From the NCBI RefSeq assembly GCF_000346465.2, contig NC_034011.1, positions 26,657,941 through 26,721,940 of the forward strand: a stretch of 64,000 nucleotides of DNA, read 5' to 3'. Source of the stretch: Prunus persica (taxonomy: Eukaryota; Streptophyta; Magnoliopsida; Rosales; Rosaceae). Below the pieces are notes generated by a model that worked only from the letters and a program-made list of their open reading frames with translations, had not been told where the DNA came from and made no database searches. The translations under genes and the position numbers were made by a program. The stretch's first letter is position 1. The number at the start of each line of letters is the position of its first letter. Below, in pieces: positions 24,201 to 34,839 of the stretch.

Positions 24201-26130
24201 ATGCTTGTGAAAGACTTTGTCCAGTACGAGCTGGGGGACATGAATGTGGCTGCTTGCCTTTGTTGGGTAGATTGGTATATCCATACACTCAGATATTTCC
24301 ATCATTGCGTATTGTTATTAATAAATATCTTCTTTTCCAAATGATATGATGCTTGTAAATAATATCTAAAATATTCAATATAGTAATCTGTTTCACGATG
24401 TTTCTGTTTCTTTATTTTTTTATTGATGGAATACTTTTGAATATGGCATCGCAATTTGCGTGATATCTATTATGTGTCTAGGTAATGGAGCAATCTGTGG
24501 CTAGACTAGATGTGGCAATGTTCAATGCCATTCTTCGTGAATCTTCTGATGAGATCCCCACTGATCCTGTGTCTGACCCCATCAGTGATTTGAAGGTTCT
24601 CCCGATTCCAGCTGGGAAATCAAGTTTTGGAGCTGGCGCACAACTGAAGAGTGCGGTAAGCTATACAAATTGTATCTCTCAAACTATTTATGATATAAGT
24701 TTTATCTTTTTATATGTCAGATCACAACTATTAACTCATGATTATAGGTAACAGGTGTCTTTTAAGCTCGGTTTTGTGTCAACTCATTATTGTATTCCTC
24801 ATGCTTTGTGGCTAGAACACCTTCCCTGCCTTTTTCTCTTTCCTGGGGTTAAACATTAGGATTTTATTGTCCAGACATGCCAGATTTTTTGGGATGGATA
24901 AGATAAATGAATATATTCTAAGATCCTGCTATATCTGTCTAGTTTTTGAATTGCCAGACGTCAATATTTTCTAATGTTGTGAATAGAAAATCTCTTATGC
25001 TCCCATTTTTTAACCTAGATTACTCATGAATCTCTGGAGACCAAAGAATACACTTGTGTTGTGCCATAAATTTTTGACTCCGATTGAACATCCCTTACAA
25101 ATCAGATGGTTATGTGCATTGGAACGAAAGCAGTTTGTTAAGTTTTGTTATGAAAGGAGTTCTGACTTTTGCTCCGTTTATGTCTTATGGTTATCAGATT
25201 GGGAACTGGTCCAGATGGCTAACTGACCTATTTGGCATGGATGATGATGATGACTCACTTGAAGATGTGAATGACGATGATGACAATGATGAGAGGCAAG
25301 ATAAATCATTCAAGTCTTTCCATCTCCTCAATGCGTTGAGTGATCTCATGATGCTTCCAAAGGACTTGCTCTTAAGTAAATCCATCAGAACAGAGGTTTA
25401 GCACAAGAACTCAGACCCTTCCATTAGACTCTGACTCTCTATTCCAGTGTCAGTATTTTGCAGTTCTTATTCATGGTGCTTGAATTTTGGTTTTGAAGGT
25501 TTGCCCTGCATTTGCTGCACCACTGATCAAAAGGATTCTTGACACTTTTGTCCCAGACGAATTTTGCACTGACCCAATTCCTGGCGTTGTGCTTGAAGCC
25601 CTGGAATCTGAGGTTAGTGAGCTGTGCAATCTTTTGTCTCTACAGAGCGAACTCAGCTATCTATACAATCTTTTATTTTTTAGACTAGCTGCATGTTTTC
25701 TGGTGAATTTGTAGTAGTATAATTATAATAAGCCCAAAAAACCTGTAGACTCTGTAAAATTAAAACCAATTTGGTTGCTTTTGTTTTAATATAGGACACT
25801 CTTGAAGTTGGGGAGGAGGCTGTCACAAACGTCCCCTGCACTGGAGCTGGTACAGTCTATTTGCCACCCTCAACGACTTCCATTGCGAGTATTATTGGAG
25901 AGGTTGGAGGCCAATCACAGCTGAGAAGAAGTGGGTCTTCAGTGCTCAGAAAATCATACACCAGTGATGATGAGCTTGATGAATTGAATTCACCCTTGGC
26001 CTCAATATTCATAGATTCTTCCCGGTCTTCACCAGTTGCAACAAAGCTCAGCTGGGTATCAAAGGGAAATAGCCAACAAAATGCCATCAGATACGAACTC
26101 CTTCGAGATGTGTGGATGAATAGCGAGTAG
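21240..26130 (+). CDS. NT-C2 (EEIG1/EHBP1 N-terminal) and DIL-like domain protein
   Basis: Eight exons (21240-21956, 22157-23223, 23644-23941, 24050-24274, 24482-24655, 25198-25395, 25499-25612, 25795-26130) close in frame as 1042 aa. Residues about 10-170 match the plant EEIG1/EHBP1 N-terminal C2 domain (VQIDYLIHIHEIKPWPPSQS, VLIQWENGDRNSGST). A long Ser/charged linker follows, then a coiled coil near 503-540 (KIHQLEHRIKLLEGELREA). The C-terminal half (ARRLSRLYLHACKESSRSRR, LTYWLSNSIVLRTII, ARLDVAMFNAILRE) resembles the dilute/DIL tail of class V/XI myosins. An acidic DDDDDSLEDVNDDDDND stretch follows WSRWLTDLFGM. It resembles Arabidopsis At3g01810. Function is unproven; membrane or cytoskeletal adaptor work is an inference from the domains. 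Confidence 0.92.
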
Positions 26131-26891
26131 CTCTAATGTGTAGAAATATATGTGCCCACGTGTATATAGATGAATAATTTCTTTCTGTTCCCTTTGGAGT
26201 TTGTAAATCTGTGCTCCGGTTTTGGTCACAATATCACTATCTAGATGTCGCTGTACAAAATAGCCGTAATTTTAATAGATTCATGAAACGTTTTATAATG
26301 GAGTGCCTGTAGGATGATTTCCCAAGAAAAAAGGAATAAAAAGTTATGGCAAACTGTTATTTGTGACTCTGAGTGAATTCTAGCAGCCCCAGTGGACTTA
26401 TTTGTATATTTTCTGAAAGATGAATAAATAAGGAAGGCTTCAAATAGTCTCTTCTCTCTTTATTTTTTATTTTTATTGAATGTAGTTGAATTCCATTGTC
26501 AACTAAAATTGATCTTCTAGGATTTGGAGCATCCATCAGTCTTTTAGTGAAGCTGCGCCAAATGCATGACATTTTAAAATTTCATAAGTTGCGCCAAATA
26601 CGACAAAACAAGCTGCTATGCTAGCAGAGTGCTTACTTTTATATGATGATAATATGATATCATGGTCTTCTCTGCTTCTCAGTTTTCATCTCTCACTCAC
26701 TACATTACAAACTTGCACCCTAATGTTGCAAGCCACACGATAAAATAACACACTTACAAGACCAAAATTTCTTTCAAAACTAGGTTGAATATTCAACCAA
26801 CTCTGTAATTCTCACATCTTACATATTTACTATACTCCGCCGGAATGCATAAAATTAAGGAAGCCGAAAAAGACCCAGAAGAAAGCCTAAT
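26131..26891. other. Convergent 3' ends; no gene seen
   Basis: This gap lies between two genes pointing at each other. It should hold the 3' UTR and polyadenylation sites of both. No coding region or mobile element is recognisable. Confidence 0.5.
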
Positions 26892-28243
26892 TCATGCAGT
26901 TAGCTTCTGGGAAGAACTGACAGCATTTATATGCTGGAGATGTAAAGCAGCCAACAGCCCCTTCCAGGTTTCTCCGGGCGCAGCTTTGACTTGAAAATCG
27001 ATGAGTTTGTTCTGTTTTCTGTAGTAATCTTCCAACGACTTGCTCTGAGATAAAAGGAGGAATGGATAACCGCCCAATTAGCAACAATTCACATTTCCAT
27101 TTTCCAACGGTCATAAACTAACATATAAAACAGAACAAAGTGGAAACCATAAAACAACTATCTTAAGCCCCAAAAAAGAGCACAATAGTGATACCTGCTC
27201 TGCATCAGCAGTGGAGGATTTCAGTCGTTCGTCCGGCAACTGCAGATTTAGATTACGCATGGGGATGGAGTTGCTCAAGCTAAGATATTCCTGACAGGCA
27301 GAGGAGCTTCCAGTTCCTAGATTCTGCTTCACCAAGTTCTCATTCGCGCATTTGAAATTCACTACCAAATCAATATCCACAATTTGGTCAACAATCTCCT
27401 GTACCAAGAGAAACAAATCAAGGCATTCAGAGAACACAAACCACATTTACTATCCAAATTTCACAAAAATTGCAACGTTTTAAACTTCCCACATAAATTA
27501 CAATCACAAACCATGAACGTAACTCAGATTTTCTTATAACTTAAAACTTACAGCTTGCATTCTTGTTCGAGGAATTCCATCAAGAATGAATCCGTTTTCA
27601 CCTCTGTAGTATCCTTCTTCCAACCTCTTTGACAACAATGCAAAGATCACTTCGTCCGGAACAAGCTTTCCTTCATTCACAGCATTGGCAATCTAAATTA
27701 CCACAAACAAAAAGAAGAAAAAAAACATAAACGGCATCAAAAGGTGTTTAATTTGGTTTATATCAGAAGGCAATAATTCATAATAGTAATAATAATGAAG
27801 GGTTTAGCAAGAAAAGAAAAATAAGAGTAAAAACAAAACACAATTAAAAGAAAGTAGTAAAAACAAGAAGAACAAGAAAAGAAAAAAGGGACCTGCTTGT
27901 AGAGAGAAGAGCGAGGGTTGAGCTCCTGGCGGACGAGGGTGCCCATAGAAATGTGCGGAACTTCCAGAAGCTTCGAGAGCCTCTCGGTGTACAAGTGCTT
28001 CTTTGCCCCTCTATCCCCTATCAACACCCACTGTATCCCTCTCCCCGGGACCCACCCGTCCGAGTCCAACATTCGATTCCGATTCGCCGTCCTCCGATCT
28101 TCTTCCTCATCTTCGTAGTAATAGTCGTCATCGTACTGCAGCTGAGCCGCAGCCGCCGATCCGTAGCCCCTCCGGGCCGGAAGGCCGAGGCCGCGGCGAG
28201 TTAGCTGAGATGCAACGAGCTGGAGGCGGCTGAGTACGGCCAT
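26892..28243 (-). CDS. Adenylate kinase 7-like protein, mitochondrial, divergent active site
   Basis: Four exons (28243-27893, 27692-27552, 27398-27195, 27044-26892) give 282 aa. An Arg-rich presequence (LVASQLTRRGLGLPARRGYGS) suggests mitochondrial import. The body follows the adenylate kinase fold: VLIGDRGAKKHLYTERLSKL at the P-loop, VPHISMGTLVRQEL in the nucleotide-monophosphate domain, GFILDGIPRT, and a C-terminal EDYYRKQNKLIDF. The P-loop lacks the normal GxPGxGK pattern (GDRGAKK), and no LID-domain arginine motifs are visible. Arabidopsis At3g01820 (probable adenylate kinase 7), as I recall it, is similarly divergent, so the loss is probably old. It may be a pseudoenzyme or have altered substrate use. 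It converges with the NT-C2 gene. Confidence 0.9.
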
Positions 28244-29514
28244 GGTGGCGGCCAGCGCTAGCTAATGCACAGTTTGTCTAGGGTTTTAGGGAAAGAGAGA
28301 GAGAGAGAGAGAGGCTTTTGGTTTTTGGGGAGGAGACAGACGAGGGGTTTTGTTAATGTGAGTGACTCAATGCGGTTGGTTGGTGCATGGTCTAATTACG
28401 TTTGATGCCACTCTTGTAACTCTTTGATTATAGTGTGGGGAAAATCTACGTGTCAACATCTCACAAGCCCTCTCCGCTGGTACTGGTTGTAGACAATTAG
28501 GGCTCGAAAGTAGGAGACCCACGTGTTGAATGTTGAGCTGGAGTAGTCCACAGATAGTGGAGGGTATGGTTGGTGATGAGTGCCACGTGGATGGTGTCTC
28601 TGCTGTCAATGCTTCCATTGGAGTAGAACAAGAAGTGCTGTCTGTTACCGAGCCACGTTGCAAGATTGCAACCAAGGAAACAGGTTACCCTCTGTTAAAC
28701 TTAACAGCTTCTCGTCCATTTTTCACGAGGATGGATGGATGGGCCTTTTTTTAATATACCACAACATATTTATGGGCCTCTCCCCAAATTAAATTGTTGG
28801 GCCTCGAAAACAAGTAGACGGAAAGGGAAAAGAATAAAAATTGAAAACCAACTGAACACTTACGGTGGGGTTGAGATATTTTGCTTTTAGAAAAGAGTCT
28901 TAACGACTCACGAGTGAGAATTTATCTTTGCTTCTGCAATGAAAAAGATAAATGTTAATTATGCTTTGGCTCTGTTTCTGTTTTGCTAATAACTTTTTCT
29001 TCACTTGTAGTGATGGAATGGAAGATTATATATATATATATATATATATATGTTGAACAAGTGTTGTATTTCCTTCACGCTCAGTGCTCACACAAGAAAA
29101 TAGCAGCAGCACTCATCATTTTTGTTGATCTCTTCCTCTCTGAAGGCCCTTTTTGGGTGTGCTGAATCATCTTCTTCTAACGTCCACCGCAGCATTTGTT
29201 TAAAATCCAGGTACTTATGCCCATTTTATCTCAAGTTTTTGGTCTGCTCCAGTCTCTGTCTGAAATTGTAGATCATCAAAGCATACTTAATGAGATTGAT
29301 TACCTCAATCTCTTCTTTAGATCAGATGAAATGATATATTAGATAGATACGGTTAAGGTTATCTTTTTCAAACATCCTCTCATGCATGCAATCTGTCATC
29401 ATCCTCTCATCTCATGCATGCTTAAATAGAGCTATTGGATCAATTTTGTTTTAGCATTAATCATTTCAGGACAATTATTTTCACAGATTGGGAGCATATA
29501 TCTATTCTATAGTC
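28244..29514. other. Divergent promoter region of adenylate kinase and DUF247 genes
   Basis: A GA repeat at 28293-28312 lies in the adenylate kinase 5' leader. A TA run is at 29028-29051. The segment 28830-29215 is the intact version of a block repeated three times further right (see the 32.9-36.6 kb copies). It ends with a donor-like CCAG|GTACTT near 29209, and an acceptor TTTCAG precedes the DUF247 ATG at 29469, so a 5' UTR intron is likely. No gene is seen between. Confidence 0.5.
28830..29215 (+). repeat. DUF247 5' flank, reference copy of a repeated block
   Basis: Landmarks are AAAAATTGAAAACCAACTGA, GGTGGGGTTGAG, TTTTGCTTTTAG, TGCAATGAAAAAGATAAATG, GCTCTGTTTCTG, TGGAAGATTATATATA, GTTGAACAAGT and GCAGCATTTGTTTAAAAT, in that order. 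The same order recurs in partial copies at 32972-33215, 33337-35810 and 35862-36610. Confidence 0.8.
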
Positions 29515-30888
29515 ATGGAAAATTACAGTTACTCTAGTTACCCTGGTGGTGATAGTACATCGATTCTTATAGACGATGGCACTGCTGAAGAATTGAGAAA
29601 CACCATAACAAAAAATCTTCTTGGCGATTCACCCTTGCCTGCTCATTGCTGCATCTTCAGAGTTCCCGAGTTGATTCGGAGACAAAAAAAAGCGGCCTAT
29701 GAACCTGACATAGTCTCAATCGGGCCATTCCACCGAGGCTGCGGCGAAAAGTTCCAACTCATGGAAAAAGTAAAACGGTGGTATTTACAGTGCCTTCTCT
29801 CATCACGCACTGATATAAGTTTGGATAGTTTGATCAAAGGCATCATGGAGTTGGGCAGAAGGGCCCGTGATTGTTATGCAGACCCGTTGGAGCATCTCAG
29901 TCAAAAAGACTTCGTACAAATGATGATACTTGATGGTTGCTTCTTGTTAGAACTATTCCGAAAGGAACTTTGGGATTATCTACAAGATGAAAACGACCCC
30001 GTTTTCAACCTGTCTTGTATGCTGGAGTATCTGTACCATGACCTTCTGCTGCTAGAAAACCAGCTCCCTTGGTTTGTGCTGGAGCGTTTATACAACCTAA
30101 CCGCCAATAACACTAGCCAAACAAGTGCCTCCCTCACTAAACTTGTGCTCAACTTCTTCAAACAATCCGTGTTCGATGATCAGATTTCCGACCTCAATCT
30201 CAATCTCCCATTTGAGATTTTGCACATACTCGATCTGATAAGAACCGTGACCGTTGTTCCATTCAAGAATTTGGAATCTCAGAAGAAGGAAGAGCGTGTG
30301 GAAGAACAAGAAGAGCGGAAAAACGAGCCAGAATTTCCACAACGGATCCCAAATGCAACAACTCTTTCGGAGGCAGGTGTTCAGTTCAGAAGAAGCAAAA
30401 ACACCCCAGACTGCATAATGAACATAGAGTTCGACTTCAAAAATGGGGTATTCACAATCCCACCGCTGGGAATTGACGAGAAGACAGGGCCACTGTTCAG
30501 GAACCTCATCGCCTTCGAACAATGCCACCACAGTCGCCTGCACAAGATAACATCGTACGCGGTTTTGATGGACAACCTCATCGACACGAACAAGGATGTA
30601 GAGCTTCTTCGTGAGAGAGGAATATTGGCGAATTGGTTGAGCCCTGAAGATGCCGCCCAGTTCTTCAACGAGCTTTACAATGACACAACTGTCATTGGAT
30701 TTTACTACAGAGGTCTCTGCAATGATGTGAATAAATATTACAACACTGACTGGAACAAGTGGATGGAAAAACTGAAGCGTGACTATTTTTCTACTCCATG
30801 GGCCGTCATTTCTTTCATCGCCGCCTTTATCCTGCTGGTCCTCACCCTAGTGCAGACCGCATATACAATTCACCCTATCAACGGTTAA
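29515..30888 (+). CDS. DUF247 (UPF0481) membrane protein
   Basis: A single coding exon of 457 aa from ATG 29515 (an in-frame ATG at 29488 would add nine residues). It shows the DUF247 hallmarks: CCIFRVPELIRRQKKAAYEP, VSIGPFHRG, FVQMMILDGCFLLELFR, a central LLLLENQLPWFVLERLY, VQFRRSKN, and a C-terminal membrane segment (WAVISFIAAFILLVLTLVQTAY). The family is plant-specific and mostly uncharacterised; some grass members are linked to self-incompatibility. The length is near the family norm. Repeated copies of its 5' flank downstream suggest that this locus once belonged to a tandem array. Confidence 0.92.
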   Translation: MENYSYSSYPGGDSTSILIDDGTAEELRNTITKNLLGDSPLPAHCCIFRVPELIRRQKKAAYEPDIVSIGPFHRGCGEKFQLMEKVKRWYLQCLLSSRTDISLDSLIKGIMELGRRARDCYADPLEHLSQKDFVQMMILDGCFLLELFRKELWDYLQDENDPVFNLSCMLEYLYHDLLLLENQLPWFVLERLYNLTANNTSQTSASLTKLVLNFFKQSVFDDQISDLNLNLPFEILHILDLIRTVTVVPFKNLESQKKEERVEEQEERKNEPEFPQRIPNATTLSEAGVQFRRSKNTPDCIMNIEFDFKNGVFTIPPLGIDEKTGPLFRNLIAFEQCHHSRLHKITSYAVLMDNLIDTNKDVELLRERGILANWLSPEDAAQFFNELYNDTTVIGFYYRGLCNDVNKYYNTDWNKWMEKLKRDYFSTPWAVISFIAAFILLVLTLVQTAYTIHPING

Positions 30889-31608
30889 TAAGCAAGCTTG
30901 GATATATGTAATCTAAATAAGCTTTGATGCCGCCCAGTTTGTCTAGGGTCTTTAATTTCTGAAGCTCTGGAAAATTCTGGAAACTAGCCGGATATTTTAT
31001 AGTCTCTGTAGAACCAGCAGCAGCAGCCTTGCTAGTAATATCTATCTAGAACTACTCTTTGCCGGACTTGCCGACCATGGCCTGGCCGGTTTGTCTTCAT
31101 TCTTCCAAATTTTAATTTGAATTGTTTGGAAAGAAAAAACCAAACGAGCAGTCATTTTTATCAAATATTTTGGGCGCCAGTGGGTACAGAAAAACGAAAA
31201 CAAAGAGAATATAACTTGAAGGAAGTTGCTTGCTACTTTCATGATGAATTAATGTTCTTTTCTTTCGGGTGATTGAGGCAGTTTTGACGGTTGGCTGGCA
31301 GTGGGCCCATCTATTTCCTTCGAGAGAACTTTGAATTGAAGATGGTAATTAATATATAATTTGTACACCTTAGTAGAAAAACTGGTTTCTGAGATTCCTT
31401 TTATAAACAGAACAGGGTTTTGGTTGGTCAAGAAGAGTAGGGTCTTCCACACGTATTTACGAAACTACCCAGGACTTACACACCAGCCTTTGGTCAACCA
31501 CGACACGCGGCATTGTTTGTGGCCATATAAACTCTGCTCTTACGTGCATTGTAAAAAGAAGACTAGTGCTTGCTTCCTGTAGAATAAAAATTTGATCCAA
31601 GTGAATTA
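30889..31608. other. DUF247 3' region and calmodulin-like gene promoter
   Basis: No coding region is recognised. The first 200 bp are probably DUF247 3' UTR. The last 100 bp hold a TATA-like element and the short leader of the next gene. Confidence 0.5.
31526..31531 (+). promoter_or_regulatory. TATA box of the calmodulin-like gene
   Basis: TATAAA in GGCCATATAAACTCTG lies 83 bp before the ATG at 31609, a usual plant distance that allows a leader of about 50 bp. Confidence 0.5.
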
Positions 31609-32040
31609 ATGGACAAAGTGGCACAATATGAGCGCGTTTTCAATCACTTTGATGCAAATGGAGATGGCAAAATATCACCTTTGGAGCTACAACAATGTGT
31701 CCGGGCAATCGGCGGAGAGCTGTCGTTGACAGAGGCAGAGGTGGCAGTGGAGCACCTGGACTCAGATGGAGATGGGCTGCTGTGTTTGGATGACTTTGTC
31801 AAGTTTGTTGACGGCGGAAGAGAAGAAGAGAAGGTGAATGATTTGAAGGAGGCGTTTAACATGTACGTGATGGATGATGGGTGTGGGTTTAGTTGCATTA
31901 CACCCAAGAGCCTTAAGAGGATGCTGAGTAGACTTGGAGAGTCCAAGAGCGTTGATGACTGCAAGGTCATGATTTCCAGATTTGATCTCAATGGTGATGG
32001 GGTCCTCAATTTTGATGAGTTTAAGGTCATGATGTTGTGA
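31609..32040 (+). CDS. Calmodulin-like calcium sensor (CML)
   Basis: A single-exon, 143-aa EF-hand protein. Loop 1 is [12 protein letters not shown] (15-26), loop 2 is [12 protein letters not shown] (51-62) and loop 4 is [12 protein letters not shown] (126-137). The third hand is degenerate ([12 protein letters not shown], no acidic ligand pattern), so three Ca2+ sites are expected. Loop 2 ends in D rather than E at position 12, which may favour Mg2+ or weaken Ca2+ binding. There is no signal peptide or obvious lipidation motif. It probably transduces stress-related Ca2+ signals. Position between DUF247 and the LysM kinase fits Arabidopsis At3g01830 (CML40) by gene order. Confidence 0.92.
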   Translation: MDKVAQYERVFNHFDANGDGKISPLELQQCVRAIGGELSLTEAEVAVEHLDSDGDGLLCLDDFVKFVDGGREEEKVNDLKEAFNMYVMDDGCGFSCITPKSLKRMLSRLGESKSVDDCKVMISRFDLNGDGVLNFDEFKVMML

Positions 32041-32115
32041 TCCATGCAGTAGTACTATGGTTACCTTTCCCGTGTCTGGGATTAGATTAGATTGGGTAAT
32101 CGACCATATTTATGT

Positions 32116-32154
<39 letters not shown>

Positions 32155-32339
32155 GTTTTTATGTTTTTGCTTAGCTTTTGTAATTTTTTCATTCATTAGT
32201 AGTTTATTTACGATTCCTTTATGGCTTTAGGACCTGCTTTTCAGCCAATCCTAACTTGAGACAGAGATAAGACAGAGATAAATATTGCAAGGATTTAGTT
32301 GATTAATATTAGAGGGAGATTCTTATCATCCCTGGTATG
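32041..32339. other. CML 3' region with GT/AT microsatellite
   Basis: A (GT)n run followed by (AT)n lies at about 32117-32153. No gene is seen. Confidence 0.5.
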
Positions 32340-32500
32340 TTTTTTTTTTAATACAAGTGATAGTCTAAACTATATCGGGGAGCGGGGCTTTTCACACACA
32401 AAGTATCGATGTGCCATAGAAGTTCGAACTTGAGACCACTGATATGCAAGTTAAGGCCCTTTTTCACTGGGCTTGAACCCGTTGGCATCATCATCTCTGA
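32340..32500 (-). repeat. tRNA-related SINE-like element, minus strand
   Basis: Read on the minus strand, the block contains GTCTCAAGTTCGAACTTC (B-box-like) and ends TATCACTTGTATTAAAAAAAAAA, i.e. a 3' A-tail seen as a T-run at 32341-32350 on the plus strand. A-box sequence is less clear. The exact 5' end and target-site duplication were not identified. Confidence 0.5.
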
Positions 32501-32750
32501 TTTTACACAACAATACAACACAACCCAACACAATCCAACATGTTGCAATTAAGCTTTGGTTCGATTAAGTAGCAGTGCAATTTATTTATTCCTTCCTTTT
32601 TGGGAAGGAGGCATTCATACTTCCTTCATATCACAGTTTGATATATATACAAAAATAATTCATTAAAAACACTAAAAAAAAATTCTCTACATACATGTGA
32701 ACATGTGACTGGCAGAAAAGTAACAGCTTCTCCTTCCAAGTATTTTCCTT

Positions 32751-32956
32751 TATTTATTTCAGGAAACATAGATGCATGATACAGAGGAGAAAACCTGCTC
32801 TTTATTTATTTTCCTATCAGATTCTTGCCCACATATACATAGAGGAAGAAGGAGAGTATTATATAAACCTTACCAAAACGCCAAGACAAGAAACCTAAGA
32901 CAAATTAAAACATTTAGAACATATATAGCTACAAACATGTCTATTGTTTGGATCCT
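32751..32956. repeat. Copy of the LYK2 3' flank (copy 1 of 2)
   Basis: About 206 bp match 37224-37430 with scattered differences, from TTTATTTCAGGAAACA to TGTTTGGATCCT. Copy 2 starts just after the stop codon of the LysM kinase gene, so it probably is its 3' UTR. Here the copy stands alone, with no kinase sequence, and abuts a copy of the DUF247 5' flank. Confidence 0.85.
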
Positions 32957-32971
32957 AAACGCGCACTTTAA

Positions 32972-33215
32972 TATTTATGGTGGGGTTGAGTATTTTATTT
33001 TGCTTTAAGTATACATTCTTAAAGAGTGAGAATCTTTGTTTGCTTCTGCCATGAAAAAGATAAATGTTAATTATGCTTGGCTCTCTTTATGTTTTGCTTG
33101 TGCACGTTAAAATATAACTTGTTTTTCACATGTGGTGATGGAAGATTATATATATGAGCACCAGAGCAGCCCCGGAAAATTCTAATAAAATAGCAGCACT
33201 CATTTTTTATTATAA
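32972..33215 (+). repeat. DUF247 5'-flank copy A
   Basis: It shares with 28862-29120 the landmarks TATGGTGGGGTTGAG, GAGTGAGAATC, GAAAAAGATAAATGTTAATT, GTGGTGATGGAAGATTATAT and AATAGCAGCACTCAT, in the same order and orientation. No DUF247 coding sequence follows. Confidence 0.8.
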
Positions 33216-33379
33216 AAAAGGTGATACCGGACCAATAGGGAGCTTTTATAGAGAATATTTTTGAATGAGTTTCAAAAAGAGAGCATTGTTGAATTAAACA
33301 TTGGAGCTGGGGACAAAGCTGCCTATTTCCCTAAGATTTATGGCGGTGTTGAGTATTTTGCTTTAAGATAAGAGTATGG

Positions 33380-34648
33380 TAGGGCCGTTCCTGAAATTTT
33401 GAGGGCCCTGTGCAAAACTTAAATGGGAGCCCTCACATCATCTAATATGAAAACATTTATGATAAAAAAAAAATTTGCCGTGACTTAATACCATAAGATA
33501 ATTTTTTTAATAACTAAAATTCATCATCAATTAGCATGCAATGGCAATCATAAATCAAATTCACAAAAATTTTAATGTTTCAATTTGAGAAAAAGGAAGA
33601 GGAACAAGAAGACAAGAACTTTTTTTGTTTTGTTTTGAGTGGTTGAAAACATACACAACAAATTTTTTTGGTTGATTGGAGAAAGCTTGTATATATTGCC
33701 TTCCTCTTCTTTGGCATGTTTCCTTATTTTGGTTTTTTTAAGAGCACTTCTAGTAGTGCAACCAAGGGGAGGGCTGGGGGGGTGTTGTTGGTGGGTTGGG
33801 CCAAAATTGCATTTCTAGCAACAAAAAATGGCCTGGGCAGATGGTGGGACCCAGCAAACTGGGCTCTTCGAGTTTTTGAGTGCAGCAGCGTTGCCCCGAG
33901 TTTTCTCCTGACGTCAGCCTTGGCGTGCAAATTTTTTTTAACATTGGCGCGTGAGTAAAAAAAATTTGAACGCGCTGCTACAGTGCCGCCAACGGCTTTC
34001 TTCCATGTGTCGCACTCTGGGCTCTTCGATCAGATTTTTTCCTCCAATCCAACGGCAGGAAAATATTTGTGCAATAAAAAAAAGGAAAAAAAATCAAAAT
34101 TTTTTAAAAAAATTACTGATATATTTTTTTCTATAAATACCAACTAATACTCTTCACTTTTAACACCAACCAAAATTTTATATGATTATGAGATATGAAT
34201 AGTATTGACACGTAGGAACCCAAAAATTTTAGCCAAAAATATTATAAAAATTAATTGTTTAGGTAAAAAAATTGTGAAAAAAACAAAAAAATGAATAGTA
34301 TTTGCCATGCAAAAGGCAACTGCTAAAAACACACATTGCTTTTTGCAAGGGAAGTACTCTAACATGTTTTTTTTTTTTTTTTTGGTTAACAAAAAGAGAA
34401 GAAATGTAAATACAACTACTGAATGACACAATACTGACTCAAACCCAACTTGCCTACTAAAATCAAGGGGTTGATTTCCAACTCAATCAAACAGTAGCTT
34501 GTGTTATTGGCATGCACGTTTAAGTATATATATAATACCTATAATATTAATATATAAATATATAATACACACACAAAAATTTCGGGACCCTTAAAATCTG
34601 GGGTCCTATACGGTGACACCACTTGCACACCCTTCAAGGCCACCCCTG
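33380..34648. mobile_element. hAT-like non-autonomous element, host of a nested MITE
   Basis: The left end is TAGGGCCGTTCCTGA and the reverse complement of the right end is CAGGGGTGGCCTTGAAGG, an imperfect hAT-like terminal inverted repeat. The flanks GAGTATGG (33372-33379) and GAGTACAG (34649-34656) look like a decayed 8-bp target-site duplication (6 of 8 match). No transposase frame is visible. It carries another transposon inside. Confidence 0.65.
33742..34359. mobile_element. PIF/Harbinger (Tourist)-like MITE nested in the hAT element
   Basis: The 618-bp element starts GAGCACTTCTAG and ends GGGAAGTACTC, giving terminal inverted repeats GAGCACTTC/GAGTACTTC. It is flanked by TAA on both sides (33739-33741 and 34360-34362), the 3-bp target preferred by PIF/Harbinger elements. 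It has no coding capacity. It is younger than the element it entered. Confidence 0.7.
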
Positions 34649-34839
34649 GAGTACAGTATAGATTGGATTCTTAAAGAGCGAGAATTTTTCTTTGCTTGTG
34701 CAATGAAAAAGATATATGTTTATGCTTGGCTCTGTTTCTGTTTTGCTTGTGCACATTACAATATAATGTTGGTACTTTTTCTTCACATGTGGTGATGGAA
34801 GATTATATATGAGCCCCCGGGAAAAACTTATTAGAATTA

